Assembly (NCBI RefSeq): GCF_964275005.1
Contig: NC_092694.1
Coordinates: 30,708,359-30,772,358 of the forward strand
Direction of reading: 5' to 3'
DNA: 64,000 nt
DNA from: Diadema setosum
Taxonomy: Eukaryota > Echinodermata > Echinoidea > Diadematoida > Diadematidae
Positions 12,469-24,186 of this stretch are shown one piece after another. The translations under genes were made by a program, and so were the position numbers. How positions within the stretch are numbered: position 1 is the first letter of the stretch; each line of letters opens with the position of its first letter. The notes under the pieces are model-generated. The model saw only the letters and a program-made list of their open reading frames with translations. It made no database searches and was not told the origin of the DNA.

Positions 12469-14200
12469 TATTCAGCAAGAATTATACAGCCCATGAGCTC
12501 GGCTAATAGTCAAATAATTCCCATAAAGTCCGGTGCTGGACAAATAAGGCCCATGGGTTCGACACTCATAACATCTTTGGCTTAATGTACCCTCTGAACT
12601 TTTACTTTTGACATTTGATGGTAAGATATTTTGGAAATACCGTTTGGATAATATCAATATAATTATACTAGACATCTGAAGTCCTGAAATGAATAGGCCT
12701 AATGTCTCTTTCCTCTGTATCTTTTAAACTTACTTCTTCTTTGATTCTTCCTTCTATACTATATGGACTTATGGACTTTTGGACAAGGGATATGAGGAAA
12801 ATTCAGTTAAACCCTCAATTTAGAGACTTTATCTATTACAAAATAAGGATCTCTGTATGATTTGTAATACTAATTTTTATTCACACACCAATCCTTTGTG
12901 TCGCGAAAATAAAATTCTTACAATTCAGGTTGTATATGTTTTTTCTTTATTTAGAAAAGCCCATGCACAAATTTAATTACAATGATCTTTCAATGATATT
13001 ATCTGAAAAAAAAAACCAATAAAAAAATGTTTATATTCATCGGGTCTAATTGATTCAGTTTACCAAAGCTTCAGAGAATTATTGATTATTAACTTTATAA
13101 AAGAGACAATTCAAGAATAAATCACTTCAAAGACATTCTGCTTGGTATTTACCAAAGCATCCTCAATATCCTTTCCTCTCTCTTTCTCTTTCTTCTCTCA
13201 TCTCAATTTTTCTCATCTATGTTTCCTATTGTTCTTATTCTCTCCTCCTTTCTCTTTCTCCTTACCGTGCTTTTTAAATTTAAACCATTTTTGGTATTAC
13301 CTTTTGTAATGTGTTCAATGTTCAGACGTCTTAGTAATACAGGTATGAACTTCACCCCTTACTCTTTGTTTTTTCATAAAACTACTAAGTTTCAGAAGTA
13401 TTTGTTTTCAAAGTAAACCTTTTTTCTACATCATTAACAAAAATCCTGGAATGTTATTGCATTGCAAAAACAATTGTAATTCAGCAATGTTTGTTTCTTA
13501 ATTGTAAAGACCAAAAAAAAGTCAATTCAAATTGATAAGTCGATGAGTCTGCTTGAGGAATTTATGTGTATCTCGTGAATGTGCATTTTTCCTTCGTTGT
13601 CATTGATTTTGTGTGTTCATGCTTATTATTTCAAATACATCGACTTTTTTCACTTGGCGCTAAATCGAATACGCACACACGGTTTTGCGTTCCCTCATAC
13701 TTGTTTTTCATTTACAAAACAAAAAATAATACAAAACAAAACAAAACAAAACAAAAAGACACCCATAAGAAAATATTCCAAAGTGTACAAGACTTCTGAT
13801 CAGTTCATATGCATAGATAGTAAAGACTTGTAAAAGTCAGGCATTGTCTGTGCGGTAGGGTGTGAGGGCGTCTCTGTGTGTTTGCATTTCATCGTTGGCT
13901 TCTATACATGCTTTCATAGGCCTAGTTTTGTTTCAAAGTTCCTCAACTAGCCAGAAATTTATCTTCTGACTTAAAAAATCAGATGTAAACAAAAGGAATT
14001 ATGTATCGTCAGACATTAACTAACATTGGTTGGTATCAAATGTGACCATTACAATAGTCACGTGTGATCGAACGATACGCAAACACACACACACCCAAAA
14101 CGAGATCACTAAACTCGGTCCTTTCTAGTTAGGAAAATTAAACGAAACATAATTATCAATATATTTGACATCAAATATTTTTCGGGACTTCAGTGTTCTT
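9600..14200. other. 3' region of gene 1, no further gene seen
   Basis: No gene is recognised. Much of it is paralogous to 42600-46000 (after gene 3), and parts to 29600-30700 and 53300-55200. Shared words include GATATCCGGCGTAA-like and CTATATGGATCAGTTTCTATTTTCAT. It probably contains the 3' UTR and intergenic sequence of the duplicated unit. It also carries an inverted-repeat element (10337-10811), a TA run and a piece of the CACGAGT array at 12480-12580. Confidence 0.5.
10337..10811. mobile_element. 475-bp inverted-repeat element with nested internal inverted copies
   Basis: CTGAATATAAGAACGACCC starts a perfect 26-bp inverted repeat at 10343-10368 and 10780-10805. With mismatches the repeat extends outwards to flanking AATT (10333-10336 and 10812-10815), a likely 4-bp target duplication. 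Two more copies of the terminal word lie inside, near 10538-10562 and 10613-10640, in inverted orientation. The matching region after gene 3 (about 43405) reads CACTTAAATTCTG with no insert, so it inserted after the copies separated. Confidence 0.7.
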
Positions 14201-15005
14201 CATCACATTACCGCAAATAGCAAAATACACGGTTACACTCAACGCTGAAAAAAAAAAATCATAACTAGGTGTGTATTTGTTTTTATCAAAACTGGAATCA
14301 GAGAATGCAAGCAACCTGTTCCTATTTTCCCCTCTTTTACCTACGTCACCTCTTGTCTGTTGCATAGGGTTTGGATGATATTCTACTCTTTTTGTTGATA
14401 ATTCGCACCGATTTTTTGCAACGCTGTAGGATAGCAGTAAACAATACACTTTTTGTCTCTGCACTGTTATGAAGCAAAAACACATTTGGTGCAAACCCTT
14501 TTTGTTCTAGTTATACAGAATACAGTAGAATATGAAATGCATTTGATATTAGATTTTAAAAAATAAAAACGTGAATGAAAACATATCATTTAGGCCTGTT
14601 TGGGATGGGTGGATAGGGGGAAGGGGAATTTGAAGATGACTCAGATTGATTTGGATGCACGTCAGGAGTTCGACAACTACGAGTCGTAAAGTCCACAAGT
14701 CATACAGTCTACAAGTCATACAGCCCACGAGTCATATAACCCATGAGTCACACAGCTTATGAGTTACAAAGCCAATGAGCTCGGACATTAGGCAAATTGA
14801 AGGGGCCACGAGTCCGGCGCTAGGCAAACAAGGCCCACGAGTTTGACACCAAGTAAAAAAAAAAAAAAAAAAAAAAAAGCCCACGAGACCGATACATTAA
14901 GCCCCATTAATGTAATGTCTGTCTCATGTTTTTTTTCTGTTTTTTTTTTTTTTATCTATGGCCTTATTTGCCTCGTGGGCCGTATGACTCGTGTTGTCGG
15001 TATCG
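14171..15005. repeat. Duplicated intergenic block and CACGAGT array upstream of gene 2
   Basis: The segment is closely similar to 46040-46610 upstream of gene 4 and more distantly to 57460-57720 upstream of gene 5. Inside it, 14640-15005 repeats GGCCCACGAGT and GTCATACAGCCCA words, then the reverse-strand form (CTCGTGGGCCGTATGACTCG). No convincing gene. Confidence 0.55.
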
Positions 15006-15439
15006 AGCAATGACCCTTATGATCTTACACACCCTATAATAGGTTGGGAACATGTTTTTGATTGTATAGATATAAGAGGCAATTGGAACACCTAGTCCTG
15101 ACTGGATTTGTAAAGGGAAAGAGATCACGTGGACCACAGCGACTCAATTTCCTTTCCGCAATGGCTGAGATAGTTGGCGAGAGAGCATCTACCTTGCTGC
15201 ACTCGTGAGGCGATAGAGGGGGCTGGAGAAGGCTTATTGCATCATTGATCGCCAACGGCGAGTGACGTCCATGGCAGAACAGAGAGAAAGAAAGAGAGAG
15301 ATAATTCAATGCTTTTGTCCATAACAATATTGTGCCTATTCAAGTTACACCTAAAGCATGATTTCCAGACAGTTAAATTTCTAAATTTACCCAAATTAAA
15401 GGGGGGGGGGGTGGGACCCCAGTCAACAACATCCCACCA

Positions 15440-15779
15440 TACTCCTCAATCCCCAAGTAAAATTGAGCTCATATAAACTCTCTAGTGAAACTTTCGAAAA
15501 TAACGAGCCTGCAGCTCAACTAAGCCTACGACAAAGTGACTACGGGATCGTAAATATCAGGGGAACTGCTATTGTTCCATCAACCTACTTCCTCCTTTTC
15601 TTTCTTGTGATAGGCTGGTTACTTTCAGCTTTCTTGTTTCCACTAAATATTTCCTACTTATTCGATGATCAAGGAGGTTAGCTCAATTCCAGAGTGGACG
15701 AAGACCTAGCTGCAGTAAAGTACACGTTTGTGCATGTAGACAACCGTTATCTGCATTCAAATTATCTGGATAGAAGGAC
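15440..15779 (+). promoter_or_regulatory. Conserved upstream region of gene 2
   Basis: Nearly identical to the region before gene 4 and clearly related to those before genes 1 and 5. TCATATAAAC at about 15470 is TATA-like, followed by GTGAAACTTTCG. The conserved block runs to the ATG and probably covers promoter and 5' UTR. Confidence 0.45.
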
Positions 15780-18700
15780 ATGAGGCTTCTCATTTCGCTG
15801 GCCCTATTGTACCTAGCCACAGCAAATGGTAAGGTTATACGTAGTATCTCTAGTACAGTACTTGTTAGCATGCTGTATAGCGTATAATGTTTGCTGTACA
15901 TTAAACAAAGAAGTCACTGTATATGCGGTATTAGGTGAAAGCGCCAATACTTAGAGCACTTGATTCATGGGAATGATATGACCAACAAAGGAAGGGATGC
16001 GTAGTGCCGATTTGGTATACTACTTACAACTAGTGGCACAATTATGCCTGTACAGGAAACATTAAAATATCATGCCAGTTGTGTTTGAGAATAATGGTGA
16101 TTAATAATTCTTTTGAATACATTTTAAAATAGTACATATAGTCTGAAAAACAGTTGCACAATCTCTATATCCTATAAAAGTCTAACATTATCTTCATTTC
16201 TCTTTCTTTTCTGGATATTAGATTGGACATGCGATTTTGAATCTTCCACATGTGGTATGATAGACGACGAGGGAGATGGATGCTGGAGTCGTAGTCGGTT
16301 TCCTGTTGGTGACAGTATGTATAGGACCCTGGAGCGGTATTACCGCGAATTCAGAGAAACTTAACGCCACGCAGAGTCAATCAAGTTAATCAGAAATAGC
16401 ATTGATATTGCCAGATGGAACGATTATTGTAGTAAGTCCTTCTTCTATAAAATCTGTAAATAGGACAAGTTGAGAACACTGTAATGGCATTCATAGAAAG
16501 ACCACCTTTCTGTAGGAGTGTCATAGAAGAGATTTTGGATTTGAGCAGAGCCATCATAAACATAGGAAGAAATATACGCCCTACTAAATTCGGGCATGTG
16601 TGTACGTAGATTAAACCGACAAAGAGTGCAACGGCGTAGCCAGGATTTCATCTTAGGGGGGGCGGTTAGTCTGCGAGGGAGCGAAGCGAAGTGAGAACTT
16701 TTTACATTTTGATTTTGCAAATGGTGCAATTTGATGCATGTATTTGCGTATTTTAACGACGTGAAACAGTCCCACTTGTTTAAGATTGCAGTATATTTTA
16801 GAGTAGATTATCATTGAACAATTTGCCTATAAAATGGTATAATTCCAATACACTTCTTGTATTAATTCTTTTCACTGAATATCATGAACGCGACTGAACC
16901 CGAGCGAGCGGAGCGAGCGAGGGGGTAGGGGAGGGTGTGGGAGGGGGGTTTCCCCCCTCCCACGGTGAGAACTTTTACATTTTGATTTTGCAAATGGTGC
17001 AATTTGATGCATGTTTTAACGACGTGAAACAGTCCCACTTGTTTAAGATTGCAGTATATTTTATATCATGAACGCGACTGAACCCGAGCGAGCGGAGCGA
17101 GCGAGGGGGAGGGGAGGGTGTGGGAGGGGGGTGTCCCCCCTCCCACGATAAGAACTTTTTGCATTTTGATGTTGCAAATGGTGCAATTTGATGCATGTTT
17201 TTGCTCGTTTTATTGACGTGAAACAGTCCCTCTTGTTTAAGGTAGCAGTATATTTTAGTGTAGATTATTATTGAACAATTTGCCTATAAAATGGTATAAT
17301 TCCAATACACTTCTTGTATTAATTCTTTTCACTGAATATCATGAACGCGACTGAACCCGAGCGAGTGGAGCCAACGAGGGGGGAGGGGAGGGTGTGGGAG
17401 GGGGGTGTCCCCCCTCCCACGGTAAGAACTTTTTGCATTTTGATTTTGCAAATGGTGCAATTTGATGCATGTTTTTGCGCGTTTTATCGACGTGAAACAG
17501 TCCCACTTGTTTAAGGTAGCAGTATATTTTAGTGTAGATTATTATTGAACAATTTGCCTATAAAATGGTATAATTTAGATACACTTCTTGTATTAATTCT
17601 TTTCACTGTATATCACGAACTCGACTGAACCCGAGCGAGCGGAGCGGGCGAGGGGGTAGGGGAGGGTGTGGGAGGGGGTGTCCCCCCTCCTACGGTGAGA
17701 ACTTTTTGCATTTTGATGTTGCAGATGGTGCAATTTGATGCATGTTTTTGCGTGTTTTAACGAGTTGAAACAGTCCCACTTGTTTAAGGTTGCCGTATAT
17801 TTTATTGTAGATTATTATTGAACAATTTGCCTATAAAACAGTATAATTCAAACACACTAGTCTTCTTGTATTAATTCTTACACTGAATATCATGAACGCT
17901 GTCTGTTCAGCAATCAAACAGAAAGAGCATGCACACGAGGGTGTAGATAGGGGCATATCCCCTCCCACACGAAGGTGATTTTGCGTTTTCAGACCTGAAA
18001 TTCAGCGATCTGGTGCAAATTTTTGGTGCAACACTTTTTCATCGAAGTGTTAAAATCACGGAATTTAGCTCTTATTCCGAGTGTGCACCATCTGTGCGTA
18101 TGTATAAAGTCTAGTGAGGTAGAACTTAGGGGAAGGGGGATTCCCCCTCCCGCTCGCGGAGCTTTTGCGTTTTTAGAATTGAAATAAAGCGATGTTGGTA
18201 TAGCCACAGTCTACTTCTTTGCATGGCGGGGGGGGGGGGGGAACAGGAAGAAGGCGTTGGCGAGTGTTATCTCCACTCTTCCCTTCCGATGGAGCTTGTA
18301 TCTTTTTAAGGCTGAAATTGAGATATCTCGTATACGCATAATAATCATATTTGATGGAATCAACATTTGGGTAATCAAAAAAAAAAATGATGGGGGGGGG
18401 GGGGCTGAGGGAGGAAAGGGTCGATTAAAAGGGGAAATTCCCCTTATACATGAGGGAACCTTCAGTTTTCGGAATATTAGTGAAAAGTCTTGTGCACTCA
18501 GAATTATTCAGAATTTTTTTTAATGTAAAAAGTGTACGTAGCTAGGGAAAGCGGCAAAGAGGGGGAGGGTTTGGGAGGGGGTATCCCCCTCCCAAGCACG
18601 AGAGATTTTGCATATTTTGAATTGAAATTCAACGATCTGGTGCACACTTTGAGTGAAATATTCAAAAAAATATATCTTATTTGATGAAAGGTTGCAAAGG

Positions 18701-19851
18701 AGACCCGCTTCATGTGCATGCATACAGTATACACGCATTTTTTTTTCCGCCTCCAAACTCCTCGGTCCAAATCTTAGGGGGGGGGGGGCGACCGCCCCCA
18801 TCGCCCCCCCCCTCCCCCCCCCCCCCCCTGGCTACGCCAGTGAAAGAGTGTTAGGCCCTTTTTTGAATACTTAAATACAGACTGATACAATGAAAATAAA
18901 TGTCTATTTTTCGTGTGAAATGATATTCTGTGAAGTGTTTACATTACTTTGTAGTCTATTTGTATTTGTGCACACATCGAATCAAATTCAACTCTGCTAG
19001 ATCCTGGCTATTAAACACTAGCTATCAAACTAAAGACAACTGACCCTTGGGTAAAGGCAGAAACTGATCAAGTAAATATGATACGATGGCTACTGGCCAC
19101 TTTACACTGCTGACTGTAGTTAATAAATACAACGCGATTGCAGATAAATGGTTATCAGTATCATTGCTAAATAGTATCATTTGCAAAAGAAAACTTACAA
19201 CTTGCGTCTTTTCGAAATGTATATAGATTTCCTGCATTGACTATTTCGGAATTCTGGCTTCCTCTTTCGTTGTTACGACCAATGAATATTGAAAATAACA
19301 GCTGAGACTGATGGGTAAATTTAACATTTACATTTCAGTCATTGTCTATTTACTCTGCCACAGTTAACTAAAAACAGATTTACATTAAAAACATGTTTAT
19401 AAAATTGAGAGGAATCTTTTTCATATTTGTAAGGGTCATTTAGAAAAATGTATGCTATACTTGAACCAAACTGACTACTTGACAAAGTAACAAAGCTTAC
19501 CAAATCTTACCAAATGCCTTGCTATTATGATAACATTCTTTATCGCCACTATTTGACAATCGTCACCACTGCCATAATAATGTCATTTGTCTCAGATTTT
19601 TTCTACGCAGACTACAATTGTTGGTATGGTAAACATGAACACACGGTACAAACCACAATACCACGTGACTTCGGCCCTGGACGATGGCGGCTCTCCTTCA
19701 GCTATCTTTCGAGCGGTGACGGATTCCTGAACGTCACAAGTCACTGTAGTGACAGTCTTTCTGTGACCCTCGACAATACCAGAGGATATTTTGTGAAACA
19801 AACATTGCATCTATTTTGTTCTTCCAACTTTCAGGTCAGTCATATTTACCA

Positions 19852-19882
<31 letters not shown>

Positions 19883-19962
19883 GGAAAATGACAAGGACAT
19901 AATTTTGATAGCATTGAGAGGAACATAATGTCAACACGCACACACACACACACTCGTGTATA

Positions 19963-20009
<47 letters not shown>

Positions 20010-22853
20010 CATTATTATTATGTACATTATTCAGTTACTAAATGCGGTATAAGTTTACAGCCTATGATAATTAAGGTATCAGTCTTATTCATTGTTATAA
20101 CATTGAGTCATTAAGTTTATGTATAATCCTAGTCAAACCAGAGCATGAATCCATCTACACATACAATATTAAAGGCTGAGTTGTAAAACTTCTATTTTCA
20201 AAGCGTGCTTTTCCACTATACTCATCCCTTGAAAGACTTAAAAAGAATGCATTATCAAAGTTAAGAAAACGACGCCAGTCGTTTTACTATTTGCATGTTA
20301 TTATATCCGACGTAATTTCCTTTATAGCAAAGAGAAACACAAAATAAAAGCAACTCCTTTGTAGTAGTCTTTTTCAGGGTCTCCATGCTGGATTGTACTA
20401 ATCATAAGTAAATAAACAGACAACCAAAACCGAGCGCGTCAGAGTGATCAAGAATTGCTCATGACCCCGAGAAAACTTAAACCACACACCACCCATCATA
20501 TTGAATACAGTATTTCAATCACCATAAATAATGACAGTAAGTCACTTCGACCGGTATTCGGCTGAGTGGGTGTGATACCTATCAAACGCTGGGAATCCAT
20601 TGCTTCACTCAAGGTACGTTAAAGAATATTATTTTAACACGTCTCATACGTATTTACATTGGGAGTGAGTATGTGTATTTTTCTCCAATCTTATCTAACA
20701 TCTGGGTCTTTTTAGAATTCATTGGTCTTGACTCTCCCTGGTGGCTTGACCAGACAATTTTTCTCCTTTATTTGCAATCACTACACAGTCAGCATGAGGG
20801 TGTTTGACAAAGACAACTGCTTAAGTGTTTTAGTCACGAAAGTTGCCTTTATCATTAATTAGGGACATTTCTTGGGTAAAGATCTTGGTATATAAAGCTT
20901 GGTATTATCATTATCTCTTGTCTTCCCCCTTCAGATTTCATTTATTGCTGTGAGACAGACAGGAAATCCAGATATAGGAATTGACGACATCATCGTGGAA
21001 AGACAGTATCATGTTACCACATCCAGTCTTGGTTGGTCCCTTCTGTGTTGACATACCGTTCAATGATAAAGAGGTACTTTGGTTTATTTCATGATCTTTG
21101 TATATAAATGCATTTACGTTTTTGTGTATGTGTATGTGTACCTGTATTTGCATCTACCCTCAACCCCGACCACACCCTTTCCCATCACCCGACACTTTCT
21201 CCACCTCTAAAGCTTTCATGACTTCTTTCATATCACGCACATTCCTTGATACTTCAGCTGAAAGCAATACAGAACACCATAAATCTTCAGGCGGAATATC
21301 ATCTTTCGTTTCCATGACGACGCCCTTGATGACGAGGAATGCGTCGCTCGTGGTGGGAAATTCCGCGATGCAAGGTAGTAGACAATCACGTGAACTTTAC
21401 CTTATTTTCTTTTCTTTTTTTAAAGATGAAATGAAGTTTCAGTTGATAGTTTCAAATGATAGTTCAAAGTGAAATCAATTTCATGTGAAGAAGTAATGGT
21501 TTCAAGTTTAATCAGTGGTGAATTGGAAACAAAAACTGTAGATTGCAGGCAATGGTAATTCTTTCGAACTTTATTCTTTTCATACAAATTCAGGCGGAGT
21601 CCAATCTTCCGTTTCCATGACGACGACCTTGATGACGAAGAATGCGTCGCTCGTGGTTGGGAATTCCGTGATGCAAGGTAGTAGACAACCACGTAAACTT
21701 GACCTTAATGTTAAGATGAAATGACGTTTCAGTTGATAATTTCAAATGATAGTTTAAATTGAAATAGATTTCATGTGACGAAGAAACAGTTTCGAGTCTT
21801 ATCAGTGATGAATTGGAAACAAAAAGTTTACATCGGAAAAAATGGTAATTCTTTCTAACTTGATTCTTTTCATGCAAAAATTGAATGAGCAACTATGAAA
21901 ACTCTTTGGATGGAACGTAAATCCACCTCGATATCAAACGAAAGAGATTATCAAAGGCTGATGCTGATGGTAATAAAATAGCTGCAACATGACCAACGAT
22001 ATGACACCAAGATATAACCATATACAGCATAGCTTAATCATGTTTCTTTTGAAATGATGGTGACAGTTAACGGAAAGTTCGATTTTACATGCGCTGTACA
22101 ATCAACCAACAACTAAGAGTCATGCATGTAATCGAAATCAATATTCAGATGGTCCTAGTTGCCCTGTTATCGTGGCTGTGGTGATCATCGTCGAAGTGAT
22201 GGCTGTCGTTGCCATGGTGTCAATTGTTGTCCTGTTTCACCGACATCGCAAGAGGTAAGATTCATCATGAGATGCTCTGCTGAATTCAGTGGGAGGGGTA
22301 GTGAATGCCAAATCGCTCCACAAACATAAGCTGTGGCCCGAAACCGCTTAGAATTGATGCCATCCAACCAAACTTCCAAAAAGGTTAACTTTCGGAAGAA
22401 CGATCGTACGACGAAGATTCGAAATTGACTTTGATGTTTCATTTCATTTCGATCCGTTGTATTCATTTCCGCCAAATTTCAAATCTAAAGACTTTCGTGG
22501 CCCGAATGGGCCTTCGGAGAGGAAAAAAAAAATGTTAGAGTGAAAGCATGCATTATCATATGAGTTCATATATCAAATATACCTATCTGTCTGTCTATCT
22601 ATATCATATATGTCATATCACTAGATCCCAGCAGCATGGCCAAGGAAAGGTTGATACAATCAATGGGGGAGATGGACCAACGGACACTGATGACTACTAC
22701 GAAATTGTCCCACACCCGGACAAGCCTGGCATCGAGGCTCATGCGAAGACGCCTGGGAACGATGCTATATCAAAGATTGCACAATACCAGGGCAACGAGG
22801 ATGAATCTGCCACTATATCAGAATCTGCCAGCAGAGCTGACGAAGGGAGATAA
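15780..22853 (+). CDS. Gene 2: MAM-like TM receptor, damaged copy with a duplicated stalk exon
   Basis: Exons: 15780-15828, 16222-16314, 19596-19834, 20935-about 21024, 21258-21374, extra 21594-21677, 22149-22254, 22625-22853. The signal peptide is MRLLISLALLYLATAN. The MAM-like domain has CDFESSTCG, RWRLSFSYLSSGDGFLNV and IGIDDIIVE. The stalk is Thr/Ser-rich. The TM exon has a glutamate in the membrane span (VIIVEVMAVV), and the tail carries YEIV. Gene 4 has GTAAGT after exon 4; here a short deletion has removed it. A weak in-phase donor, CTTG|GTTGGT at 21031, could keep the frame. In the tail, an 11-nt deletion relative to gene 4 brings an early TAA, removing the YQNL, YDDV and YHDM motifs. 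It is therefore either an altered gene or a young pseudogene. It is the closest relative of gene 4. Confidence 0.65.
16629..18842. mobile_element. 2.2-kb non-autonomous hAT-like element with internal tandem repeats
   Basis: The ends are inverted repeats around GGCGTAGCCAGG: CAACGGCGTAGCCAGG at the left, CCTGGCTACGCCAGTG at the right. They are flanked by identical 8-bp AAAGAGTG (16621-16628, 18843-18850). The same place in gene 4 reads GAGAGTGTTAGG with one copy and no insert. An 8-bp duplication and CA..TG ends fit the hAT superfamily. The inside is about five 200-300-bp tandem units ending in GGGAGGGGGGTGTCCCCC-type palindromes, with poly-G and poly-C near the ends. No transposase frame is seen. 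It sits in intron 2 of gene 2. Confidence 0.78.
21594..21677 (+). other. Duplicated stalk exon (5b) of gene 2
   Basis: A tandem duplication of about 303 bp copied exon 5 and its downstream intron. The second copy starts inside the old exon: the exonic bases TTCAG now follow a pyrimidine-rich stretch and make a new acceptor. The 84-nt exon is phase 1 to phase 1, so inclusion keeps the frame and adds 28 residues (GGVQSSVSMTTTLMTKNASL and so on). It ends in the same donor as exon 5a, CAAG|GTAGTAG. Gene 4 has only one copy. Confidence 0.6.
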
Positions 22854-23427
22854 CCTTTCTGTGGATGAGTTCCTTGATGGCGATTATGATGACGTATGTC
22901 GAAGCGGAACTTCAATGGGAAACGAATATCATGATATGGAAACGCCGCCTCAGCATTACGACGACGATTTATTGTATGCAGATTAAAGTAGGCCCTATTA
23001 TTCGGTATAGTGTGGTATGACGTTGGTGGTTTAGGAGATTTGGTTTTTATGGATGAATGAATACATACAGTGTGCAAGGTGAATGCATGTGTTTGTTAAG
23101 GCTTGCGTGAGCAAAAGTTGTGAAAACCAAATTCCTATTTTTATTTCCATATCAAAAACTACGTGGATGGCCGACACAAAGAAATTACACAAGAATCATT
23201 AGATTCCCTTTTCAGATGTTTATTATAAAAGATAAATAAATATTATCAGCTATTGCACAAATGAAACGTGACATGATAATTGGTGAAGTGACAATCTGAC
23301 ATGTTGACGTAGAGTATAGATCTGACAACTCCCACAACAGTGATACTGTAATTAGCAGAGCAGAGGTGTGTTAACATGCTAAGCAGGAGTGGCACTGTTT
23401 ATATAGCGGAAGGCCGCCGCTAGTATG
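22854..23427. other. 3' flank of gene 2, no gene seen
   Basis: 22854-22986 is the remnant of the longer tail seen in gene 4, still readable in another frame (GNEYHDMETPPQHYDDD). The rest, up to the LTR element, has no recognised feature. TTTATATAGCGG near 23400 is TATA-like but has no gene attached. Confidence 0.5.
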
Positions 23428-23663
23428 TCTATTAATCTCTGATACGGTAATGACAATCATCTACTTCACCAGGTTTGCGTGTATGTCATCGACATCGGTG
23501 TTTATTAGACGTCTCCTCACATCGTGACTTTTACATGACGATCTCCATAGGCAATGCCTATAGGCAATCTCCCCATAATATAGGTGATCACATTACACAC
23601 CTGCCACAAGGTGGCGCTATGTCACTTTCATGACTAGCTGTACCAAATCATCACATCATTACA
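23428..23663 (-). repeat. 3' LTR of the Ty3/gypsy element
   Basis: 236 bp, identical to 28277-28512. In element orientation it begins TGTAATGATG and ends AATAGA. The polypurine tract adjoins it at 23664-23673. Confidence 0.92.
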
Positions 23664-24186
23664 TCCCCCTTTTCATAAAAGCAACTTACATTGCAAAACC
23701 AATACATATACAATAGTGTTAGCAATGTAATTGTGTATCTGGTCAAATAACCTTATTTATGAGTCAGTGTGTTTTGTTTTGAATAAAAGTTCCAGTTCAA
23801 TGCGATACATTGTTACATGTTGAGAGTTTCATTCTGGTGCAGTCTTTCATCCAAATATCCAAAGCTGTCTCATTTCCATAGCTTTCTTAACTACTTTCTT
23901 TTCCTGATAACTTCACAAAGTTATTGTTACAAATAGAATAACAAATAATATAAACAAATGAGTAACAGGGTGGACTATCTGTTACTCTAATAACTGCACT
24001 AGAGGATTATTCTGCCTCTGTAATAGTACAGTTATCCTACTGGTACATACTCTTATAACTTTGGCAAACATCAACTATTCTAAAAAACAACAACAACCAT
24101 ATAACAAATAAGGGTGAAGGGGTGGACTACCCAACACTCTTAACTGTACAAAGGGGATTATTCTGCCCCTATACCTTGCACAGTTA

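Noticed and set aside
14171-14494. 107-codon minus-strand frame with a shorter relative at 46045-46299
   Set aside because: The ends differ and the frame is not kept in the third copy near 57500; likely non-coding duplicate.
15034-15327. 97-codon minus-strand frame, also present at 46624-46911
   Set aside because: Conserved only because the whole segments are recent duplicates; no family likeness.
22636-22986. 116-codon frame over the gene 2 tail exon
   Set aside because: It is a different frame from the tail conserved in gene 4; a shadow.
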